A DNA stretch of 64,000 nucleotides from Chloroflexota bacterium. Its GTDB lineage: Bacteria; Chloroflexota; Anaerolineae; UBA4142; SHND01. Position 1 is the first letter of the stretch. Each line of letters opens with the position of its first letter. The notes under the pieces were generated by a model. That model was not told the origin of the DNA, did not search any database, and was given only the letters and a program-made list of their open reading frames with translations. Shown one piece after another: positions 52,689-60,426 of the stretch. The stretch spans positions 62,001 to 126,000 of the forward strand of contig SHND01000017.1 of assembly GCA_004295045.1 (NCBI GenBank), read 5' to 3'. The translations under genes were made by a program, and so were the position numbers.

Positions 52689-55600
52689 TTAATCCTCATC
52701 CATCCGAAACTTGGCATCATACGCTTTCACGTACTCGACTTCTTCGCGCGTCAAGCCGTAAATACTCCCCAACAAATCGTCAATGCGGTCGAGAATCGGT
52801 TTGCTGTGGCGCGGAAAGAAAATTTGCTGCGTGATTTCGCCGGTCGCGTATTTGGTACGTTGAAGGATAGAATGTTTGTTGTAATCGTCCATCAATTCGT
52901 CAACGAGCTTGCCCAACTTTTTGTAAATCGCGCTCGAACCTTTGTGATAGGTGAACGGAAATCTTGAAATTTCTTGTTCCATCAAATGAAATTCATCGCC
53001 GTACAAAATCCAATACCAAAAGAACAAGGACGAATTGACAATGGCGATAATGACCTTTCCAATTTCCTCATTCAGCGCGGTGAGTTCGCCAAGCGTGGTC
53101 GAGTGACGCGGTTTGCCATCTGCGCCGAGAAAGGTCGGCTCGAACGCGTATGCTTTGAGCCAATACCGCCCAATGCCGTGAAACCAAAATTTCCAATCGC
53201 CTGTTAAATAATCGCCAGTCGTTTTCTCTTGCTTGAACAATTTTAGCGCGATGCCTCTGCCCGTCTCGTCACCCAATTTCGCCCAGCCGTATTCCGCAGG
53301 CAAATCGGAAATATCCGCGAACGAAAGATTGGCAATCATCTCTTGCTCCTGTCCCTCATGCCAGCGGTGAAGGCGCGTTGCTTTGAGTTTCAAAACCTTC
53401 GAGGTCTCCTGCGTTGTAATCAACGCCGACCTCGAAGGTTTCTCCTCTCCAATCACAATCGTCGTGCGTTGGTCAACGTTCGGAAAAATTTTCGCGGGAC
53501 GAATCCCAAAGTTTGCCACGCGCACAGTCGCATAATTCGCCGCGAACGAATCGCGCAGCGGCTTCATGCGTTCGGAACAAACCAGCGACATTGGCACAAT
53601 CATGCCGAGACGACTTGACGCTGCGCCAATCATTCCCGCGCGTTCCAACATGTACGCGTACAAATTGCGCGCGGATGCCGCTTTGTAAAATTCATCGTAA
53701 TAATCATCCGTCTTGACATCCACGTACGGCGGATTGCCCACCACCGCGTCAAAGCCAAAATTCTCTTTCCAGACTGTTCGACTCAAATCAATAAACACTT
53801 CGGGAAATTCCAAGTCCCAATGAAAAAAGCGTTTGTCCGTGTACATCATTTCGCGTTCTTCAAAGACCTTGCGGTACGGCGGCGAAACATTTTCGGGTGT
53901 TGCCGTAAGCGCATCAGATAGGTACGTCCGCAAAAATTCATCCGCGCGTTTGCTGCCATAGTACGGCAATAATGAAATATCGAGCAAACGTTTGTACGGC
54001 ACGACTGCCTTTTCAAATACATCAAACAAATTCGCGCTGTGTTCCACATCCGCAATCGTCGCGTCGGACGACAACGAAATCTCTTGCATCGTTTTAGCGG
54101 CGTTGAGAATGCCCTCGAACGGACTGCCCAACAACGGCGCGTCCGCCTTGAATTCATTTTGCACGCGCCGCGCGAACGCGCCCAACAGCGAATTGCCAAA
54201 ACGCAAATGATGGTCGAGAAACGAAAGCGGCGCGCCGACGGTAAAGGTGTGCAGCCACAACGAAACTTTGGCGAGTTCCACTGCCATTTTGTTGTAATCC
54301 ACGCCATAAATGCAGCGTTTCATCACGACGCGCTGCAAGAGCGATGTGTCGTCGAGGCGCGCTGCATCCACTTCTATTCCTTGCTGCGCCATCTCATACA
54401 CAATCGTCTTGCGAATCTGTTCCAGCATTTTCAACAGCGGATTGTCTTGCGGAAATTGATTGAGAATCCGAATGATGCCATCGGTCAAATAGTCAACCGT
54501 CTCGACAAGAAAATGCCCGCTGCCCATTGCAGGGTCACAAACTTTGATGTCCAACATAACATCATTCGCCACGCGTTCCGCGTCTTCAATTTGCTGATTC
54601 AACACGCGCAGCACATCAATACTCTTCGTCGCGCGTTTTTTCGCAAGCAACGCGTGATATTTCTCCACCGCGTCCGCGAATTGCTTTTCACGCGCGGCGA
54701 GAATTGGCGCGAGCGTTTCATGCACAATATATTTCACCACGTAATCGGGTGTATAGTAACTGCCCGTCTCTTTGCGTTCCTTTTTGTCGGTCTTGAGTTC
54801 GACGCTGCCTCTACTCGCATTCTTGATGTGCAATTTGTATTCGAGCAATCCTTCATAAATCGAGCCCAACGTTCGCACATCAATAAAACCATAATCAATC
54901 GGTTCGCCGTCGGTGCGCCACAACCCATCGAGCGCGCGTCCCAACATTTCATCATTCAATTTATTCGCGGCGAGGAATTGATTCTCGCTTGATTTGGGAC
55001 TGAACAAACCGCCATTGTAACGCGGCAGTTGATATTGACGGTCGCCCCGGTCAATCACCTCAAACAGATTCAGCAATTCGCCGTACAAGCGCGTAGATGT
55101 TTCGCCAAGTGGTGTATTGCGGTCAATTCGTTCAGCAACACTTCGCGCCATCGTCGTGAGGCTGTTATCGCGATAGCCCGCGTGATTCACAGGCAGCAGC
55201 GAACGCGCTTCGGCGTAAAACAGAAACAGCAATTTATACAACAGCGACATGGTCGCTTGATAAATCTCGCGTTTCGTCTCCTCGTTCTCGGTGATGCCTT
55301 TGCCGTGACGTTGTGCGATAAATCCGCCCGCAAGCAATGGAAAAACTTGTTCGTACACCAAATCTTTGAGTTGGTCGCCGATGATGCGCGCGTATGTCAA
55401 CGAACTTTCGCGCACGCGTTCGAGAAACGATTTACCTTGCGCGTCGCGTTCAAACGCTTCGTGGCGAAAGAACAAGTAAAAATATTTGAATTGCTCAGCA
55501 TCGTTTTGTTCGAGGAGTTGAACGAGATTGACTTGATAAAATTCTGTCGCGGTGGATGACGCGAGGCGATAATACAAACGCCACGTCTCGCCGTTCGTGA

Positions 55601-56081
55601 GGATGCCCCAATCTACACCCGTGCCAATCAAATAATTGACCATTTGGAACGTCGGATTGGCGTTTTTGAACTCATCGCGCGGGTCGTTCTTGTGCTGTTC
55701 GCTCAACGGGCGCGCCCAGTATTTCGCGTCGAGAATCGCGAGCGCGTCGCCATAAAACGCGCGTTCGTCTTTCAAAACGTTGCGCGCGCGTTTCTTGCCT
55801 TCCTTTGTGAACAACGCGTAATCGGGACGCTGCACCTGTCCCGCTTTTTTGAATGACGTTTGGGGAATGTATGCAAATCCGAGCGCGTCGAGAACGGGGC
55901 GAATAAACTCTTGTTCCGTTTGCGCTTCGTTCAGTGTGGCGAGAAAATCTTTTCGCTCTTGATATAATTCTTTAAGATTCGCAAAAACAGCGTCAACGTC
56001 AACTTGCCAATCGGTTTCAGCAGGCAGGCGTTTTTCCAAAAAATGTTGCGAGAAAAGCGAACGAGTAGGTGAAGGTGGCAT
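52689..56081 (-). CDS. type IIG restriction-modification enzyme (Eco57I/MmeI-like)
   Basis: 1130 residues combining nuclease, methyltransferase and specificity regions. The N-terminal PD-(D/E)xK part has RPDYALF (about residue 87) and LDAKYW (D118, K120). The adenine N6-methyltransferase follows, with ETGSYYTPDYVVKYIVHE, motif I DPAMGSGHFLVETV (about 516), and motif IV GNPPYVD (about 781). The last 300 residues are the target-recognition part. Length and order fit a one-protein system that needs no separate specificity subunit. PglX-like BREX methylases share motifs but lack this N-terminal nuclease and would be surrounded by other brx genes, which are absent. It heads the minus-strand operon. 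Confidence 0.92.
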   Translation of the reverse strand: MPPSPTRSLFSQHFLEKRLPAETDWQVDVDAVFANLKELYQERKDFLATLNEAQTEQEFIRPVLDALGFAYIPQTSFKKAGQVQRPDYALFTKEGKKRARNVLKDERAFYGDALAILDAKYWARPLSEQHKNDPRDEFKNANPTFQMVNYLIGTGVDWGILTNGETWRLYYRLASSTATEFYQVNLVQLLEQNDAEQFKYFYLFFRHEAFERDAQGKSFLERVRESSLTYARIIGDQLKDLVYEQVFPLLAGGFIAQRHGKGITENEETKREIYQATMSLLYKLLFLFYAEARSLLPVNHAGYRDNSLTTMARSVAERIDRNTPLGETSTRLYGELLNLFEVIDRGDRQYQLPRYNGGLFSPKSSENQFLAANKLNDEMLGRALDGLWRTDGEPIDYGFIDVRTLGSIYEGLLEYKLHIKNASRGSVELKTDKKERKETGSYYTPDYVVKYIVHETLAPILAAREKQFADAVEKYHALLAKKRATKSIDVLRVLNQQIEDAERVANDVMLDIKVCDPAMGSGHFLVETVDYLTDGIIRILNQFPQDNPLLKMLEQIRKTIVYEMAQQGIEVDAARLDDTSLLQRVVMKRCIYGVDYNKMAVELAKVSLWLHTFTVGAPLSFLDHHLRFGNSLLGAFARRVQNEFKADAPLLGSPFEGILNAAKTMQEISLSSDATIADVEHSANLFDVFEKAVVPYKRLLDISLLPYYGSKRADEFLRTYLSDALTATPENVSPPYRKVFEEREMMYTDKRFFHWDLEFPEVFIDLSRTVWKENFGFDAVVGNPPYVDVKTDDYYDEFYKAASARNLYAYMLERAGMIGAASSRLGMIVPMSLVCSERMKPLRDSFAANYATVRVANFGIRPAKIFPNVDQRTTIVIGEEKPSRSALITTQETSKVLKLKATRLHRWHEGQEQEMIANLSFADISDLPAEYGWAKLGDETGRGIALKLFKQEKTTGDYLTGDWKFWFHGIGRYWLKAYAFEPTFLGADGKPRHSTTLGELTALNEEIGKVIIAIVNSSLFFWYWILYGDEFHLMEQEISRFPFTYHKGSSAIYKKLGKLVDELMDDYNKHSILQRTKYATGEITQQIFFPRHSKPILDRIDDLLGSIYGLTREEVEYVKAYDAKFRMDED

Positions 56082-56248
56082 ACGAATTTTTCAACTGACA
56101 AGGGTTGGCTTGATTATACGCAGTGAAAATCGTTATGCAATGGGGTACGTGATTTACCGAAGAGGTTCAAAAATCATCATAGACGCGCGCCCGCGTTGTT
56201 GCTACAATACGTCTCAAGCGGAAGATAACACATAGCGAGGTGACACGT

Positions 56249-56644
56249 ATGGCGCAAAAGGAAATCGAAATCATTCTGGCGCGGCATTTGGGCAGTTACC
56301 TTTCCACGCCCATTTTTATCGTGGACCCGGACGGGAACCTGTTGTACTTTAACGAGTCCGCCGAAAAGATTCTCGGACGCCGCTTTGAGGAAACGGGCGA
56401 AATGCCGCTCGCCGAATGGGGTACCATTTTTCAACCGATGGATCAAGATGGCACGCCGCTGTCGTCCGATAAATTGCCGCTCGTTGTAACTCTTTTAACG
56501 CAGCGCCCCGCGCACGGCAGTTTCTGGATTCGTGGATTGGACAACGTGATGCGATACATTGTGGTCAACGCTTATCCGCTCATTGGTCAAGCGGAGCGTT
56601 ATTTGGGTGCAGTCGCCATGTTTTGGGAAAAGGAGCAGCCATGA
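56249..56644 (+). CDS. small PAS-domain protein
   Basis: 131 residues from the ATG at 56249, behind GCGAGGTGACACGT. A single PAS fold: STPIFIVDPDGNLLYFNESAEKILG at the start and VVNAYPLIGQAERYLGAVAMFW at the end. No output domain. It may be a ligand or redox sensor that works with another protein. The next gene, a metallo-beta-lactamase-fold protein, overlaps it by four bases (ATGA), so the two are probably made together. Confidence 0.85.
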   Translation: MAQKEIEIILARHLGSYLSTPIFIVDPDGNLLYFNESAEKILGRRFEETGEMPLAEWGTIFQPMDQDGTPLSSDKLPLVVTLLTQRPAHGSFWIRGLDNVMRYIVVNAYPLIGQAERYLGAVAMFWEKEQP

Positions 56645-57477
56645 ACATTACCCTGTGGGGCACGCGCGGCTCGCTTGCTACGCCCGGACCCGAATGTGTT
56701 TATTACGGTGGCAACACGTCGTGCGTCCAGGTGACTGGCGCGGATGGCAGTGTGTTGGTTCTCGATGCCGGGACGGGGATTCGGCGGCTCGGTCTCGCGC
56801 TCCCGCGTGAACTCGAACGTGTGGATATTTTGCTCACGCATTTGCACATGGACCATTTGCAAGGACTCGGCTTTTTTCTGCCGCTCCGCAAACCGAATGT
56901 GCGCGTGCATATCTGGGGTCCCGCGAGTACGACGCTCCATCTCCACGCGCGTCTCTCGCGCTATTTTTCTCCGCCCCTCTTTCCCATTTTTTTACGCGAT
57001 GTGGAAGCTCAACTGACGTTGCACGAGGTGCCGCGCGGACCGATTGAAATCGGCGCGTTTCAAATCACGGCGGCGCTCGTGTGCCATCCCGATCCAACCG
57101 TCGGCTTTCGCATTCAGGAAAACGACGCCGTCGTGACATTTCTGCCCGATCATGAACCCGCGCTCGGCACACGCAAATTTCCAATCGCGCCCGAGTGGAC
57201 TTCGGGCTACGCTTTGGCGCGCGATGCGGATTTGTTAATTCACGACGCACAATACACCGATGCCGAGTATGTGAGTCGCGTGGGGTGGGGACATTCTGCG
57301 ATAAAAGACGCGCTCGCGTTTGCGCAGCTCGCGCAGGTGAAACATCTCGTTCCGTTTCACCACGATCCCTCGCACAGCGATCAAGAGTTGGACGAATTGT
57401 ACGCGCAGCTGTTGGAGGAAATGCAGCTCGCGTTTCCTGTGACGCCGGGGAAAGAGGGCGCGCAGTTTGAACTCTAG
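56641..57477 (+). CDS. metallo-beta-lactamase-fold hydrolase
   Basis: 278 residues from the ATG in the ATGA overlap. Zinc-binding pattern HLHMDH (about residues 76-81); GTRGSLATPGPECVYYGGNTSC at the start and LIHDAQYTDAEY near the end are typical of the phosphodiesterase-like subgroup (the YycJ/PhnP/PDE kind), with LDAGTGIRRLG as the fold core. It could cleave a cyclic or nucleotide phosphodiester, though the substrate is unknown. Pairing with a PAS protein suggests a signalling role (inference). GGAG precedes the start. Confidence 0.88.
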   Translation: MNITLWGTRGSLATPGPECVYYGGNTSCVQVTGADGSVLVLDAGTGIRRLGLALPRELERVDILLTHLHMDHLQGLGFFLPLRKPNVRVHIWGPASTTLHLHARLSRYFSPPLFPIFLRDVEAQLTLHEVPRGPIEIGAFQITAALVCHPDPTVGFRIQENDAVVTFLPDHEPALGTRKFPIAPEWTSGYALARDADLLIHDAQYTDAEYVSRVGWGHSAIKDALAFAQLAQVKHLVPFHHDPSHSDQELDELYAQLLEEMQLAFPVTPGKEGAQFEL

Positions 57478-57490
57478 GCGGTAGGCGAAC

Positions 57491-57841
57491 TCACGCTTCA
57501 GCGGGGAGCTTTTCATCAGGTGCGCGCGCGTTTTCAATTGCTTGCGCGCGGACCACTTGCGTCAGTGCGACTTCGAGTTGGCGCAAGCGCGCATAAAGCA
57601 AAACGCTCACGAACGCAAAGCCGATGACGGCGAGATACAACAGCAGATCCGCGCCGCGTCCCACGCCGACGAATTCCGCGAGGCGCGTCGTCGTGTCCGG
57701 CGCAAGCACCATAAAAATTCCGAGCAGCGCGAGCGCGCCCACGATGAGGCGGTTCAATAATTTTGCATTGCCGCGATTCAGCCACACCGCGAGCGCGAGT
57801 CCCGCGAGCAGTGCAATCAGAATCAATTGGATTGGTTTCAT
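57491..57841 (-). CDS. DUF2304 membrane protein
   Basis: 116 residues with three hydrophobic helices (LILIALLAGLALAVWL, LIVGALALLGIFMVL, LLYLAVIGFAFVSVLLYAR) and a charged C-terminal tail. DUF2304 genes almost always follow a dolichol-phosphate-mannose-synthase-like GT2 gene, as here, with a four-base overlap. It is probably a membrane partner or stabiliser of that enzyme. Confidence 0.88.
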   Translation of the reverse strand: MKPIQLILIALLAGLALAVWLNRGNAKLLNRLIVGALALLGIFMVLAPDTTTRLAEFVGVGRGADLLLYLAVIGFAFVSVLLYARLRQLEVALTQVVRAQAIENARAPDEKLPAEA

Positions 57842-58527
57842 CGAAATGCCCTCTGGAGCAAAACGTCAATAACGATATTCAGCGCGTTCCACACCGATTG
57901 TCCTTTTTGCTGCGAATACGCGCTGTATAAAATCGTCGTTGGACATTCCACGTAACGCAAGTGATGTGAATGAATTTGCGTGAGGATTTCCGTCGCGTGC
58001 GCATAGCGATTTTCGCGCAGTTGAATTTTTTGCGCCGCGCCGCGCGTCAAGGCGCGCAGCCCGTTGTGCGCGTCGGTCAATTTCATCCCCGTTAAAAGCC
58101 AATTTATCCAAATCGCGCCGCGCAATAAAACGCGTCGGGAAGGCGGCACTTGGGCAATGTCCTGCGCGCGCAGAAAACGCGACCCGAGCGCCACATCCGC
58201 CTCACCGCGCCGCAAAGGCGCGAGCAGCGTTTCAATATCTTCGGCGCGATGCTGTCCATCCGCGTCGAAATGAACCAGATACGCCGCGCCCTGTCGCAAC
58301 GCAAACGTCATCCCCGTTTGCAGCGCCGCGCCTTGTCCCTGATTGATGCTGTGCCGCAGCGCGTACACGGGAAACTGCGCGAGCAGCGACCACGTTTCGT
58401 CGTGCGAACAATCGTCCACGACGACGATGCGATACGGCAATGGGAGGAGCGCGCGCAAGGTCGTCGCCAGCATCGGCGCTTCGTTGTACGAAGGCACAAT
58501 CACAAAAACGTTTTCGTCGGATAGCAC
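57838..58527 (-). CDS. GT2 polyprenyl-phosphate glycosyltransferase
   Basis: 229 residues. VFVIVPSYNEAPML, IVVVDDCSHDET, HFDADGQHRAEDIE (the DXD site), and LGSRFL are the marks of dolichyl/polyprenyl-phosphate mannose synthase-like GT2 enzymes that make lipid-linked monosaccharide donors. I place the start at GTG 58527: a promoter at 58534-58562 puts transcription onset at or next to that codon, so longer frames to 58656 cannot be transcribed from it. It is followed by the DUF2304 gene. Confidence 0.88.
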   Translation of the reverse strand: MLSDENVFVIVPSYNEAPMLATTLRALLPLPYRIVVVDDCSHDETWSLLAQFPVYALRHSINQGQGAALQTGMTFALRQGAAYLVHFDADGQHRAEDIETLLAPLRRGEADVALGSRFLRAQDIAQVPPSRRVLLRGAIWINWLLTGMKLTDAHNGLRALTRGAAQKIQLRENRYAHATEILTQIHSHHLRYVECPTTILYSAYSQQKGQSVWNALNIVIDVLLQRAFR

Positions 58528-58533
58528 ACGAAT

Positions 58534-58562
58534 ATTATAAAGGCGCGTAGAAATTCCGCCAA
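58534..58562 (-). promoter_or_regulatory. sigma-70 promoter giving a leaderless GT2 transcript
   Basis: On the minus strand TTGGCG (58562-58557), a 17-base spacer, then a perfect TATAAT (58539-58534). Only six bases separate the -10 element from the GTG at 58527, so the transcript would begin at about the first base of the start codon. Confidence 0.6.
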
Positions 58563-58647
58563 TCTGCGCGGCGCTCAGCGCATGGTTCGGTTTTTTAGCG
58601 TATTTCGCGCATGGCAAATGTCCCACCGCCTCGCGGACATCTGCCCG

Positions 58648-58675
58648 TTGTTCCAATCCGCCTTGCCGCTATACT
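58648..58675 (+). promoter_or_regulatory. predicted promoter of the DsbA-like gene
   Basis: TTGTTC (58648-58653) and TATACT (58670-58675) are separated by 16 bases, leaving a leader of about 80 bases before the ATG at 58761. It is a moderate match only. Confidence 0.35.
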
Positions 58676-58760
58676 TGCAAGTGTCATTTTTGCGCGCCGT
58701 TTTCTGCGCGCTCTATACGCGCGCCCTATGCATGCGCGCAATTCTTTTACGAGGTATCTC

Positions 58761-59438
58761 ATGACCAAGCCCATCTCGCGCAAAGCTCGCGCGCAGAAAA
58801 AAAACAACAGCTCACTTTGGATCATCGGCGGTGTCGCAGCAGCCGCAATTATTGTGCTGATTTTGGTGCTGCTCAATTTGAACACGCCCACGCCGCCACC
58901 GACGCCCCCTGCGGCAGTGAGCGTGGGACGCGTCTTGGGCAGCGCCGACGCGCCCGTCACGATTGATTTGTATTCTGATTTCCAATGTCCTTTTTGCCGC
59001 CGCGCGGACCAAATGATCCGCCAAATTGCGCCCGCGTATATTGATACGGGCAAGGCAAAAGTGGTTTATCACAATTTCGCGTTCATCGGTCCCGAATCGG
59101 AGTGGGCGGCGCAAGCCGCAGAGTGCGCGAACGATCAAGGAAAATTTTGGGAATACGCCAACTATTTGTTCGACCATCAAACGGCTGAAAATGTCGGCGC
59201 GTTCTCGCAAGCTAATTTGAAACAATTCGCAGCCGATTTGAAACTGGATACGGCGGCATTCAATGCGTGTCTCGACAGCGGCAAACACGCGTCGTTGATT
59301 CAGCAGGAAAAAACGGATGCGCGAACGCGCAATATTCGCTCTACGCCGTCATTCTACGTCAACGGGCGCTTTATCGAGGGCTTGCTGCCCACTGCGCAAT
59401 TCACCGCGTTGATTGATTCACTGCAGCCGCAACCGTAG
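58761..59438 (+). CDS. membrane-anchored DsbA-like thiol oxidoreductase
   Basis: 225 residues from the ATG at 58761 (GAGG upstream). A basic start and one membrane helix (LWIIGGVAAAAIIVLILVLL) anchor it, followed by a Pro/Thr-rich spacer. The thioredoxin-like domain has the CPFC active site in DFQCPFCRRAD and the cis-Pro loop STPSFYVNG, with a helical insertion between them. It should introduce disulfides in exported proteins, re-oxidised by the VKOR protein encoded just downstream. A longer reading from 58611 crosses the promoter. Confidence 0.92.
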   Translation: MTKPISRKARAQKKNNSSLWIIGGVAAAAIIVLILVLLNLNTPTPPPTPPAAVSVGRVLGSADAPVTIDLYSDFQCPFCRRADQMIRQIAPAYIDTGKAKVVYHNFAFIGPESEWAAQAAECANDQGKFWEYANYLFDHQTAENVGAFSQANLKQFAADLKLDTAAFNACLDSGKHASLIQQEKTDARTRNIRSTPSFYVNGRFIEGLLPTAQFTALIDSLQPQP

Positions 59439-59449
59439 ACGGAAAAAAA

Positions 59450-59494
59450 CGAGAGACGAATGACGAAACAGAGTCGTTCGTCAGACGTCTCTCG
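59450..59494. repeat. long imperfect hairpin between dsbA-like and VKOR genes
   Basis: CGAGAGACG (59450-59458) and CGTCTCTCG (59486-59494) form a 9-bp outer stem. An inner stem (TGACGAA with TTCGTCA) continues it across small bulges. The hairpin ends 12 bases before the VKOR ATG, which has no ribosome site of its own. It may act as a processing or translation-control element. Confidence 0.65.
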
Positions 59495-59506
59495 CCCTTG
59501 CTCGTT

Positions 59507-59941
59507 ATGAATTTCTCGCGTCCCCTCATTATTTCAATTCTCGCGCTCATTGGCATTGCCGTTTCCGCGTATCTCCTTACCGTGCATTGGGGAATGTGGA
59601 GCGCGGTATGTCTTGGCGTTGGCGACTGTGAAGCTGTCAACACGAGTCGCTTTTCGGAATTTTTGGGCTTGCCTGTCGCGCTGTGGGGCATCCTTGCGTA
59701 TGCGGGAATATTTGCCCTGAGCGTTGCGCTGCAGCGCGGCATCGCTGTCGAATGGGCGCGGCGTTTGTTATTTTTTGGCGCGGCGATTGGCGTCGCGTTT
59801 TCCGCGTATCTCACCTACATCGAAGTATTTGTACTCCACGAAATTTGTCCGTGGTGTGTGCTTTCCGCGATTTTGATTACAATGATCGCGGTCTTGAGCG
59901 TGTTGGAATTGCGCGACGCGGAACAGTACGCCGAGACATAA
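59507..59941 (+). CDS. VKOR family thiol-redox membrane protein
   Basis: 144 residues with four membrane helices. The loop Cys is in CLGVGDCEAVNTSRFSEF, where two cysteines shuttle electrons, and ICPWCVLSA is the quinone-facing CxxC. GLPVALWGILAY between them is a family feature. It passes electrons from the DsbA-like protein to quinone. The ATG at 59507 (MNFSRP) is taken rather than the TTG at 59498. No ribosome site is seen; the hairpin upstream may matter. Confidence 0.94.
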   Translation: MNFSRPLIISILALIGIAVSAYLLTVHWGMWSAVCLGVGDCEAVNTSRFSEFLGLPVALWGILAYAGIFALSVALQRGIAVEWARRLLFFGAAIGVAFSAYLTYIEVFVLHEICPWCVLSAILITMIAVLSVLELRDAEQYAET

Positions 59942-59960
59942 AAATTTTCGAGGAGCGAAC

Positions 59961-60410
59961 ATGACCGGAAATCCAGCAACAACCCAAGTGACATGGCGCG
60001 AACGCATGACGTTCGACGCGACGACCAACAGCGGACACTCGCTTGTGTTAGATTCGGCGCCGCCCGAAGGGGATGATCGCGGAGTGCGCCCGATGGAACT
60101 TTTGCTCACCGCGCTGGCGGGCTGCACCGCGATGGATGTGCTTTCGATTTTGGAGAAAAAACGCGAGCCGGTGCAAGGACTGCAAGTGACGATTGACGCG
60201 CTGCGCGCGACCGAATATCCAAGAGTTTATACCGAAATTCACGTGATGTATCACGTACACGGCAATGTGAATCCGAAAGCGCTGGAACACGCCATCGAAC
60301 TCTCGGAATCAAAATACTGCGGCGTCGGCGCGATGTTGGGCAAATGCGCGACGATTACCTCTCGCTACGAAATTGAAAATTCGTTTGCGCCGCGCCAGCC
60401 CGCCGAGTAA
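59961..60410 (+). CDS. OsmC-family protein
   Basis: 149 residues behind CGAGGAGCGAAC. MELLLTALAGCTAMDVLSIL holds the first redox Cys and SESKYCGVGAML the second, the YhfA-like subgroup of OsmC/Ohr proteins, which reduce organic peroxides or handle thiols. It follows the VKOR gene by 19 bases and probably shares its transcript, tying it to thiol-redox homeostasis. Confidence 0.92.
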   Translation: MTGNPATTQVTWRERMTFDATTNSGHSLVLDSAPPEGDDRGVRPMELLLTALAGCTAMDVLSILEKKREPVQGLQVTIDALRATEYPRVYTEIHVMYHVHGNVNPKALEHAIELSESKYCGVGAMLGKCATITSRYEIENSFAPRQPAE

Positions 60411-60426
60411 ATGAACAAATCATTTG

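Noticed and set aside
52689..56081. BREX PglX methyltransferase
   Set aside because: An N-terminal nuclease motif is present and no other BREX genes are nearby, so type IIG is the better reading.
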